Assembly (NCBI GenBank): GCA_905339295.1
Contig: CAJPFI010000017.1
Span: 62,001 to 126,000, forward strand
Reading direction: 5' to 3'
Source of the DNA: Burkholderiales bacterium
Lineage (GTDB): Bacteria > Pseudomonadota > Gammaproteobacteria > Burkholderiales > Casimicrobiaceae
DNA: 64,000 bases
The notes under the pieces are model-generated. The model had not been told where the DNA came from. It worked only from the letters and a program-made list of their open reading frames with translations, and made no database searches. The translations under genes and the position numbers were made by a program. How positions within the stretch are numbered: the first letter of the stretch is position 1; every line of letters begins with the position of its first letter. Positions 9,127-15,979 of this stretch are shown here, piece after piece.

Positions 9127-10149
9127 ATGAAGCGCTGCATCGTCGTGTTGGTGTCGAGCTATCCGCAGGTCTCCGAGACCTACATCAAGAACGAGGTCGA
9201 CGCGCTCGCGCAGGATTACGACGTCGAGCTGGTGGCCTTCCAGGCGGGCAGCTATCCGTATCGCACGCGCCGCCCGCACATCGTCATCAACCAGGAAAAC
9301 CAGCACAACGTCATCGAGTACCTCAGGCGGCTCAGGCCCGCCGCCCTGCACGGCCATTACCTCATCCAGATCCCGAGCCTCCTGCAGATCGCGCAGCTGC
9401 TGGGCGTTCCGTTCACGATTCGCGCGCACTCGTTCGACGTGCTGGGCGACAGGACGGCTCGCCAGGACGCGGCGCGCGCGGACCCGGGCGGACCGACCTT
9501 CTTCGAGCGCGCGGCGCAATCCGCGCTGTTCCGCGGCGTCCTCTGCTTTCCGTTCATGCGCGAGCGGCTGGTCGCCGCCGGGCTCCCCGCCGACCGGGTG
9601 TTCGCGTGCAATCCGGTGATCGACGTCCACCGCTTCCGCGACCGCGGGCCCAACGGAAGCGCCGTGATGAACGTCGGCGCGGTCATTCCGAAGAAGAACA
9701 TGGGCGATTTCGTCGCGCTGTCGCGGCTCGTGCCCGAGCGGCAGTTCAACCTCTACGCGCTCGGCTACCAGAGCAAGCGCCTCGCGGACCTCAACCGCGA
9801 GACCGGCGGACGCGTGACCTTCGTGCCGCCGGTCGACCCCGAGGACATGCCGCCCGAGTACAAGAAGCACGCGTGGCTGGCCTACACCGCGTCGCTCGAG
9901 AAGGCCACGGTCGGCTGGCCGATGGCGCTGATCGAGGCGATGGCGTCGGGCGTCGGGGCGTGCATGCAGAACGTCCGGCCCGATCTCGCCGACTACGTCG
10001 GGGACGCCGGGATCCTGTTCGACACGCCGCGCGACCTCGTCGACCGGCTGCGACACGACCCGACGCCGCAGGAACGCGAGCGCGGCTTCGCCTGGGCCGA
10101 GCAGTTCGATTTCCGCCGCGAACTGCCGCTGCTCACCCGCCTCTGGTGA
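9127..10149 (+). CDS. Family 4-type glycosyltransferase
   Basis: 340 residues. The N-terminal half opens with MKRCIVVLVSSYPQVSETYI, typical of GT-B fold enzymes that start by recognising the acceptor. The C-terminal half carries NVGAVIPKKNMGDFVAL and the E-x7-E-like stretch EKATVGWPMALIEAMASG used for nucleotide-sugar binding. Donor and acceptor cannot be told from sequence. The ATG at 9127 was chosen because the family start aligns there. It is 76 bp downstream of topB and tail-to-tail with the pseudogene remnant that follows, which overlaps its last codons. It is an isolated accessory gene, probably for cell-surface glycan synthesis. Confidence 0.8.
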   Translation: MKRCIVVLVSSYPQVSETYIKNEVDALAQDYDVELVAFQAGSYPYRTRRPHIVINQENQHNVIEYLRRLRPAALHGHYLIQIPSLLQIAQLLGVPFTIRAHSFDVLGDRTARQDAARADPGGPTFFERAAQSALFRGVLCFPFMRERLVAAGLPADRVFACNPVIDVHRFRDRGPNGSAVMNVGAVIPKKNMGDFVALSRLVPERQFNLYALGYQSKRLADLNRETGGRVTFVPPVDPEDMPPEYKKHAWLAYTASLEKATVGWPMALIEAMASGVGACMQNVRPDLADYVGDAGILFDTPRDLVDRLRHDPTPQERERGFAWAEQFDFRRELPLLTRLW

Positions 10150-10525
10150 CGGGACGCGCCTGTCCCGGCACGCGCGCCGCGGGCGTCGGCGGCATGTCAC
10201 CCTGCTGCGGCGCGCAGAATGCGATGCCCTCGGCCGCCCGGTTCGTCGCCGTCGTGAACCGCCGATACGCGCATTCGGCCGCAACCGCCGTGCGGATGTG
10301 CGAGCACGTCGGAGCGAACGCGACCGTGAAGAAGCGACAGGCCGGCAGCGTCCCCGCTCCCGGCGCGCCGAATGCCGGAATGCTCGCTCCGGTGCGCGCG
10401 AGCGCGCGGCCGCAGGCGCCCGCGTCCCGCGCGGCGATCTCGCCCGGATCGGCGGAAGCGGGATGGTGGCCGAAACCGACGTTCGGATGCGCGACCGCCG
10501 CCTGCGCGTTCACGATGCCGCGGCC
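10133..10525 (-). pseudogene. Decayed 3' end of a secreted-protein gene (C-terminal repeat domain)
   Basis: Reading the minus strand from 10525 gives GRGIVNAQAAV, resembling the end of a subtilisin-type catalytic domain. A degraded copy of a C-terminal repeat known from secreted proteases and other exported proteins follows: ADPGEIAARDAGA, ARTGASIPAFGAP, PACRFFTVAFAPTCSHIRTA, AAEC and EGIAFCAP. In intact copies the repeat usually reads like 'HYFxTA', 'WxRTG', 'PVCRF', 'SHFYTA'; here several aromatic residues are replaced. Upstream the frame continues into antisense of the next gene without any protease motif or plausible start, so the 5' part is gone. The gene remnant fills most of the 604-bp gap 10150-10753. 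Confidence 0.5.
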
Positions 10526-10694
10526 GTGGCGAAAGCGATCGCAACGCTGGCGCGCGCGGCCGGGGCAGGGGCCGATGAGGCATCGAGACACCTCCGGGAG
10601 TCGATGCCGGGCCCTCCGGCACCCCGGGCATCTCGACGTCGGGCCGCGCGCGCATCCCGGCCGCGATATTGCACTCGCCAAATTCCATGTTAGT

Positions 10695-10712
10695 CTGCCA
10701 ACATTCTGGCAG
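10695..10712. promoter_or_regulatory. Short perfect dyad upstream of the phosphate-compound cassette
   Basis: CTGCCA (10695-10700) and TGGCAG (10707-10712) form a perfect 6-bp dyad with a 6-nt centre. It lies in a locally AT-rich stretch 42 bp before the first gene of the TIM-barrel/G1PDH/DeoR set. A weak TTGCAC at 10669 could be a -35 but no good -10 accompanies it. An operator for the DeoR-type regulator encoded in the same cassette is one possibility; no matching dyad was found at the second promoter region near 13700. Confidence 0.25.
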
Positions 10713-10753
10713 TGGGGCCCGCTCGCGCCCGCCGTGCGCCTCCGGAGACGACC

Positions 10754-11440
10754 GTGGACTTCATCTTCATGCTGACCCGCCAGGATCGCACGATCGACGA
10801 CGCCGAAGATGTCATTGATTCGGTGAGCGATCTTGGCGTCCGCCACATCGGTTTCAAGGATGTCGGCGTGCCGCGCGCAACGCTCGAGCGCGTCGTCGAG
10901 CGCATCCGCGCACGCCGGGGCGTCTGTTACCTGGAAGTGGTAAGTACAACACCCGAGGCGGTCAGCGCGTCGCTCGCCGCCGGCGCCGCGCTGGGCGTCG
11001 ACTGCATCCTGGGCGGCACCGACCTCGACACCGCGAGGCGCGTGCTCGGCACCTGCGCCGGCTATTTCCCGTTTCCCGGCCGCCCGGCCGGCCATCCCAC
11101 CCGGCTGGACGGCACGCCGGGCGAGGTCGAGCGCGACGCGCGGCGCGCGCGCGAGTGCGGTTGCGGCGGCGTCGACCTGCTCGCGTACCGCGCCACCGAG
11201 GCCGATCCGCTCGCGCTCGTGCGTGCGGCGAGGCGCGGCGTCGGCGACGGCCGCCTGATCGTCGCGGGCAGCGTCCATTCGACCGAGCAGATCCACGCGC
11301 TCGCGGCCGCCGGTGCCGATGCATTCACGATCGGCTCCGCGGTGTTCGACGGGACGTTCTCGCCGACGAAGGGCTCGCTGCGCGGCCAGATCCTGGCCGT
11401 TCTCGACGCCTGCGACAGCGCGCCGGCGATGGCGGGATGA
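10754..11440 (+). CDS. Phosphate-binding TIM-barrel protein of unknown specificity
   Basis: 228 residues from a GTG preceded by GGAG at suitable distance; the upstream in-frame extension is Arg/Pro-rich and unlikely. The C-terminal strand-loop LIVAGSVHSTEQIHALAAAG followed by GADAFTIGSAVFDG is the standard phosphate-binding motif of HisA/HisF/PcrB/NanE-type (beta/alpha)8 barrels. ILGGTDLD and HIGFKDVG lie on earlier strands. I cannot assign a reaction. Its stop overlaps the ATG of the next gene (ATGA), so it is co-translated with the glycerol-1-phosphate-dehydrogenase-like enzyme and should act on the same phosphorylated substrate or product. Some barrels of this class (PcrB) use glycerol-1-phosphate, but the PcrB active-site pattern is not evident. 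Confidence 0.7.
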   Translation: MDFIFMLTRQDRTIDDAEDVIDSVSDLGVRHIGFKDVGVPRATLERVVERIRARRGVCYLEVVSTTPEAVSASLAAGAALGVDCILGGTDLDTARRVLGTCAGYFPFPGRPAGHPTRLDGTPGEVERDARRARECGCGGVDLLAYRATEADPLALVRAARRGVGDGRLIVAGSVHSTEQIHALAAAGADAFTIGSAVFDGTFSPTKGSLRGQILAVLDACDSAPAMAG

Positions 11441-12807
11441 ACGGCGATGCCGATCCGCGCGTCGCGCGCCGCGGCCCGCGCGCGACGGCCGCGATGACGC
11501 GTGACCCGGGCCGGCGCGATCCGATCGCCGCGCTGCTCGCCGGCGAGTGGGTCGATCCGGACAGCGGCCGCACCTCCGGCGTCGAGATCGCGGCGATCGC
11601 GATCGAGCGCAGCCTGCGCGGACAGGAGGCCGATCTCGTCGCCTCGCTCGCCCTCGGTCCCCGCCTCGCCGTGGTGAGCGACGCGGTCACCCACGAGGTG
11701 CTCGGCGCGCGCATCGAGCGCGTGCTCGCGCCGCTCGCGCGGGTCGACCCGGTCGTGCTGCCGCGCGATCCGCACGCCGACCTGGCGACCGTCGAGGCGG
11801 TGCGCACCCGGAGCGCGCATGCCGACGCGCTGATCGCGGTCGGCTCGGGCACGATCAACGACCTGGCCAAGTACGCCGCGGCGCGCGACGGCAAGCCGTA
11901 CGCGGTGTTCGCGACCGCGCCGTCGATGAACGGGTACACGTCGGCCAACGCCGCGATCACCGTCGACGGCCACAAGAAGACGCTGCCGGCCACGCTCGCG
12001 CGCGGCGTGTTCGTCGATCTCGCGGTGCTTGCCGCGTCGCCGCCGCGCATGATCCGGGCCGGACTGGGCGACTCGCTGTGTCGCCCGACGGCGCAGGTCG
12101 ACTGGCTGCTGTCGCACCACCTGCTCGGCACCGGCTACCGCACCGCGCCGTTCGCGCTGCTCGAGGACGACGAGCCCGCGCTGCTCGATGCGCCCGAGGC
12201 GCTCCTCGACCGCGACCTCGACGCGATGCGCGCGCTCGCGCGCACGCTGGTGCTGTCGGGACTCGGCATGACGCTGTGCGGCGGCAGCCATCCGGCGAGC
12301 CAGGGCGAGCACCTGATCAGCCATTACCTCGACATGCGCGCGCCGGCGGGCGGCCCCGCGAACCTGCACGGCGAGCAGGTCGCGGTGGCCACGATGACGA
12401 TGGCGAGGATCCAGGAGACGATGCTCGACGCGCCGGCGCCGGTGTTCCGCGCATCGACCGTCGACGCGCGCGCTCTCGAGGATCACTTCGGCCGCGAAGT
12501 CGGTGCCGCGTGCTGGCGGGATTTCGCGCCGAAGCGGCTCGACGCCGCGGGCGCGGCCGCGCTGTCCGAGCGGGCGGCGTCCACGTGGGAGGCGATGCGC
12601 CGCGGCGCGGAGGCGGTCCGGCTGCCCGCGGATCGACTCGCGTCGGTGATGCGGCGCGCCGGCGGCCCGGTCACCCCGGCCGACCTCGGCGTCGACGCCG
12701 TGACCTGGGCGGGCGCCGTGCGCCACGCGCGCTTCCTGCGCGACCGGTACACGTTCCTCGACCTCGCCGACGACGCCGGCATGCTGTCGCCGCGCCTGCT
12801 CGCGTGA
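11437..12807 (+). CDS. sn-glycerol-1-phosphate dehydrogenase-like (AraM/EgsA, iron-type ADH superfamily)
   Basis: 456 residues from the coupled ATG at 11437; an in-frame ATG at 11494 is the alternative. The NAD-binding motif GSGTINDLAKYAA is near residue 142. Metal ligands expected for the family are visible: Asp in GLGDSLCRPTAQVDW (about 212), His in GGSHPASQGEHLISH (about 285-291), and His in LHGEQVAVATM (about 311). These match the G1P-dehydrogenase branch rather than ordinary glycerol dehydrogenases. Enzymes of this family interconvert dihydroxyacetone phosphate and sn-glycerol-1-phosphate with NAD(P)H. In a bacterium without archaeal lipids, a catabolic direction is plausible. The Lys commonly seen after GD in this family is Arg here (CRPT), which could affect specificity. 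Confidence 0.78.
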   Translation: MNGDADPRVARRGPRATAAMTRDPGRRDPIAALLAGEWVDPDSGRTSGVEIAAIAIERSLRGQEADLVASLALGPRLAVVSDAVTHEVLGARIERVLAPLARVDPVVLPRDPHADLATVEAVRTRSAHADALIAVGSGTINDLAKYAAARDGKPYAVFATAPSMNGYTSANAAITVDGHKKTLPATLARGVFVDLAVLAASPPRMIRAGLGDSLCRPTAQVDWLLSHHLLGTGYRTAPFALLEDDEPALLDAPEALLDRDLDAMRALARTLVLSGLGMTLCGGSHPASQGEHLISHYLDMRAPAGGPANLHGEQVAVATMTMARIQETMLDAPAPVFRASTVDARALEDHFGREVGAACWRDFAPKRLDAAGAAALSERAASTWEAMRRGAEAVRLPADRLASVMRRAGGPVTPADLGVDAVTWAGAVRHARFLRDRYTFLDLADDAGMLSPRLLA

Positions 12808-12861
12808 CGTCGCGGCGGCCGCTGCCGCTATGATGGGCGCCCCGGTCCGTCACCCCACGCC

Positions 12862-13659
12862 ATGTCGAAACCCGCGGCTCCCCCGCACGCCCGCCTCCCG
12901 CAGCGGGAGCGTCACGCCCAGATCCTCGCGATGCTGCGCCGGGACGGCATCGTGCGCATCGCCACGCTCGCGACGACGTTCGGGGTCACGACCGAGACCG
13001 CGCGCCGCGACCTCGACGAGCTCGCGGAGAGCGGTGCGCTGCAGCGCACCTACGGCGGCGGCGCGAGCCAGTCGCTCATCGACGAGCCCGGCATCGGGCT
13101 GCGCGGCCTCGTCCACGCCCCGGAGCGCCAGCGGATCGCGGCCGCAGCGGCGCTGCTGGTCGAGCCCGGCGATGCGCTGATGATCGACGCCGGCTCGACG
13201 ACGAGCCTGTTCGCCTCCGCGCTCGCGGTGCGCAACCTGCACCTGACGGTCGTGACGAACTGCCTGCCGGTCGCGACCGCGCTGGGCGCCGGCGAGCGAT
13301 GCCGCGTCATCCTGTGCCCGGGCGACTACGTCCCGCGCGAGGCCGGCGTCTTCGGCACCGAGACCGCGGCGTTCCTGCGCCGCTTCCAGGCCAACAAGGC
13401 CTTCGTCGGCGCGGGGGGCGTGACGGCCAACGGCCTGACCGACGCCGATTCGTCCGCCTGCGCAGTCAAGCGCACGATGCTGGAGCGCGCCGACCGGTCG
13501 ATCCTGCTCGTCGACAGCTCCAAGTTCGACGTGGTCCAGTTCGAGCGCATCGCCGCGCTCGCCGATCTCGACGACCTGATCACCGAGGTCGCGCCGCCGC
13601 GCCGGCTCGGCGCCGCGCTGAAGGGCGCCGGCGTCGCGGTCAGGCTCGCGCCGCGCTAG
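12862..13659 (+). CDS. DeoR/GlpR-family transcriptional regulator
   Basis: 265 residues. An N-terminal DeoR-type helix-turn-helix (RHAQILAMLRRDGIVRIATLA ... TTETARRDLDEL, about 13-65) is followed by the DeoR sensor domain with the phosphate-sugar-binding IDAGSTTSLF (about 110) and ILLVDSSKFD near the end. Such proteins are repressors released by a phosphorylated metabolite of the pathway they control. Its position between the dehydrogenase (54 bp upstream) and the ABC transporter genes suggests it controls both, with a phosphorylated intermediate of this cassette as effector (inference). Confidence 0.9.
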   Translation: MSKPAAPPHARLPQRERHAQILAMLRRDGIVRIATLATTFGVTTETARRDLDELAESGALQRTYGGGASQSLIDEPGIGLRGLVHAPERQRIAAAAALLVEPGDALMIDAGSTTSLFASALAVRNLHLTVVTNCLPVATALGAGERCRVILCPGDYVPREAGVFGTETAAFLRRFQANKAFVGAGGVTANGLTDADSSACAVKRTMLERADRSILLVDSSKFDVVQFERIAALADLDDLITEVAPPRRLGAALKGAGVAVRLAPR

Positions 13660-13673
13660 CGCGGAACCTCCGA

Positions 13674-13753
13674 CGGATGTGGGGGTTACAACGTCCGCCG
13701 GCCCCCTCCCCGCTCGGACTGCCGCCGCGGCGTGTTGGGGAGTACCACATCCG
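13674..13753. repeat. Spaced 9-bp inverted repeat in the transporter promoter region
   Basis: CGGATGTGG (13674-13682) and its exact complement CCACATCCG (13745-13753) flank a 62-bp spacer between the DeoR gene and the substrate-binding-protein gene. Spaced half-sites of this kind can support looping by a tetrameric repressor. No biochemical support; a chance match in a GC-rich region cannot be excluded. Confidence 0.3.
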
Positions 13754-13756
13754 GCA

Positions 13757-13785
13757 TTGTGATCCCCATTTCCGCGTGTTATCGT
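13757..13785 (+). promoter_or_regulatory. Candidate sigma-70 promoter for the ABC transporter operon
   Basis: TTGTGA (13757-13762), 17-bp spacer, TATCGT (13780-13785), about 90 bp upstream of the substrate-binding-protein start. Each hexamer matches consensus at four of six positions. The inverted repeat at 13674/13745 ends directly upstream of the -35. Confidence 0.3.
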
Positions 13786-13875
13786 CGCCGCGCGAGGCCG
13801 CGGTTTCCCCCGCCTCGGATACGCCCGCGCGTCAGCCGATCCGCGGGTTTCCGGCAACTCGAGGAGCACACGGTC

Positions 13876-14892
13876 ATGACGAAACGGAACGCGGGATGGA
13901 GGCTCTTGTGCGCGGTTGCGTTGCTGCTGTCCTGCACCGCCGCCCGCGCGGGCGAGATCACGGTGTACACGGCGCTCGAGGAAGACGACGCGCGCGTCTA
14001 CCTCGCCTCGTTCGCCAAGGCGAAGCCCGACATCAAGGTCAACCTGCTTCGGCTGTCGACCGGGGACCTGGTGGCGAGGATCCTCGCGGAGAAGGCCAAT
14101 CCGCGGCACGACGTCGTCTGGGGCACCGCGCTGACCCAGCTGAACGATCCGCGCCTCCTCGAGATGGCCGAGCCCTACAGGCCGGCCGGCATCGATTCGG
14201 TCAAGTCGGCGTTCAAGGATCCCGCGAACCGCTGGTTCGCGACGACCGGGTACTTCGCCGGCTTCTGCGTCAACACCGAGGAGCTCAGGAAGCGCAACCT
14301 GCCGATGCCGACGTCGTGGCAGGACCTTCTCAATCCGGTGTACAAGGGCCAGATCGTCATGCCCAACGCGGCGAGCTCGGGCACGGGCTACCTGCAGATC
14401 GTGAGCCTGCTGCAGATGAAGGGCGAGGAGAAGGGCTGGCAGTTCCTGAAGGACCTCGACCGGAACATGGCGCAGTACATCAAGTCGGGCTCGCGCCCGT
14501 GCAAGATGGCCGCCACCGGCGAGTACGCGATCGGCCTCTCGTTCGCGTTCTCCGGGGTCAAGCAGATCATGGAGGGCTACCCGATCAAGCTCGTGATCCC
14601 TTCCGAGGGCGCGGGCTACGAGATCGAGGTGAGCATGCTGATGAAGTCGTCGAGGAACAAGGCGGACGCGAAGCAGTTCCTCGACTGGCTGCTCACGCTC
14701 GACGCGGCGAAGCTCTACGGCGAACGCTCCGAGATGTCCTCGGTGCCCGGCGCGAAGCCGACCGAGGCGGTGCTGAAGGCCGGACTGCCCGCGGACGTGT
14801 CGACGGTCCTGTTCAAACAGATGGATTTCGAGGCGTCGGCGAAGAACAAGGACCGCATCGTTGCCGAGTGGAAGCAGAAGATCGAGCGCTGA
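13876..14892 (+). CDS. ABC transporter periplasmic substrate-binding protein (2-aminoethylphosphonate/iron class)
   Basis: 338 residues from an ATG preceded by GAGGAGCAC. A signal peptide (LLCAVALLLSCTAARA, about 1-25) leads into a type II periplasmic binding fold starting GEITVYTALEEDDARVYL, typical of the Fe3+/putrescine/phosphonate class. Members with this start and with FATTGYFAGFCVNTEE are usually annotated as putative 2-aminoethylphosphonate binders; relatives of the same class also bind hexose phosphates. No phosphonate-degrading gene (phnW, phnX, phnA) is nearby, and the cassette instead holds a glycerol-1-phosphate-dehydrogenase-like enzyme, so a phosphate ester ligand is a fair alternative. 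Confidence 0.82.
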   Translation: MTKRNAGWRLLCAVALLLSCTAARAGEITVYTALEEDDARVYLASFAKAKPDIKVNLLRLSTGDLVARILAEKANPRHDVVWGTALTQLNDPRLLEMAEPYRPAGIDSVKSAFKDPANRWFATTGYFAGFCVNTEELRKRNLPMPTSWQDLLNPVYKGQIVMPNAASSGTGYLQIVSLLQMKGEEKGWQFLKDLDRNMAQYIKSGSRPCKMAATGEYAIGLSFAFSGVKQIMEGYPIKLVIPSEGAGYEIEVSMLMKSSRNKADAKQFLDWLLTLDAAKLYGERSEMSSVPGAKPTEAVLKAGLPADVSTVLFKQMDFEASAKNKDRIVAEWKQKIER

Positions 14893-14995
14893 TCGAGCGG
14901 GCCGGCGGGCGCCCCCGCGTCCGCCGGGCTTCCCGGGCAAGCGCGCCTGGGCGTCGCCGCGGCGCCTGACGCGGCGACTTCCGCGGGGCTGAACG

Positions 14996-15979
14996 ATGTA
15001 CCTGTCGCTTCGCGGCATCACGAAGTCGTTCGACGGCGTCAAGGCGCTCGCCGGCGTGAGCCTCGACATCGAGGAGGGCGAGTTCGTCTGCTTCCTCGGC
15101 CCCTCCGGCTGCGGCAAGACGACGCTCCTGCGGATCATCGCCGGACTGGAGACGCCCGACGCCGCGGAGATACGGTTCGCCGGCCGCGATCTCACCGACA
15201 TCCCGGCGCGCGAGCGCAACTTCGGGATCGTCTTCCAGTCCTATTCGCTGTTTCCGAACATGACCGTGGCGCGCAACATCGCGTACGGGCTCGAGTGCCG
15301 AAAGTGGCGCCGCGAGGACATCCCGGGCCGCGTCATCTCGATGCTGGCGCTCGTGAACCTCTCCGATCAGGCCGCGAAGTTCCCGCACCAGCTTTCCGGC
15401 GGCCAGCAGCAGCGCGTGGCGCTCGCCCGCGCGCTCGCGCCCAGGCCCGCCGTGCTCCTGCTCGACGAGCCGCTCTCGGCCCTCGACGCCAAGGTGCGCG
15501 AGGACCTGCGCGCCGAGATCAAGGACCTGCAGTCGCGGCTGCGGATCACGACGATCATGGTCACGCACGACCAGCACGAGGCGATGGAGGTCGCCGACCG
15601 CATCGTCGTGATGGACCGCGGCAGGATCGAGCAGATCGGCCGCCCGGTGGAGCTCTACGAACGCCCGGCGAACCGGTTCGTCGCCGGCTTTCTGGGACGC
15701 ATGAACCTCGTCCGCGACGTCCACGGCCATGCGCTCGCCGGCATCCGGCCCGAGCACGTCGAGCTCTGCGCCGGAAGCGAAGCCCCGCACGAGCGGCGAA
15801 CCGGCCGCGTCTCGCGCAGCGTGTTCCTCGGAAGCATCACGCGCGTCACGCTCAGCGTCGACGGGCAGGACCTGACGCTCGAGGTGCAGGGCAGGCGCGA
15901 CGACCTCGCGCCGGGCGCCGAGATCGCCGTCCGCATCCCGGCGCGCGCGCTCGTGCGGCTCGACGACGGGCTGCCATGA
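14996..15979 (+). CDS. ABC transporter ATP-binding protein (FbpC/PhnT class)
   Basis: 327 residues. Walker A GPSGCGKTT (about 38-46), signature LSGGQQQRVALARAL (about 134), Walker B VLLLDEPLSALD, switch His in VMVTHDQ-like MVTHDQHEAM. A C-terminal TOBE-like domain (from about 235) resembles that of iron and phosphonate importers. It powers the importer formed with the binding protein upstream (104 bp gap) and the permease downstream (ATGA overlap). Confidence 0.92.
   Translation: MYLSLRGITKSFDGVKALAGVSLDIEEGEFVCFLGPSGCGKTTLLRIIAGLETPDAAEIRFAGRDLTDIPARERNFGIVFQSYSLFPNMTVARNIAYGLECRKWRREDIPGRVISMLALVNLSDQAAKFPHQLSGGQQQRVALARALAPRPAVLLLDEPLSALDAKVREDLRAEIKDLQSRLRITTIMVTHDQHEAMEVADRIVVMDRGRIEQIGRPVELYERPANRFVAGFLGRMNLVRDVHGHALAGIRPEHVELCAGSEAPHERRTGRVSRSVFLGSITRVTLSVDGQDLTLEVQGRRDDLAPGAEIAVRIPARALVRLDDGLP

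Noticed and set aside
5484-9140. A very long open frame (over 1200 codons) on the minus strand opposite topB and dprA
   Set aside because: High GC keeps the antisense frame open; its translation is low-complexity Arg/Ala/Leu/Glu and has no domain, while topB on the plus strand has every family motif.
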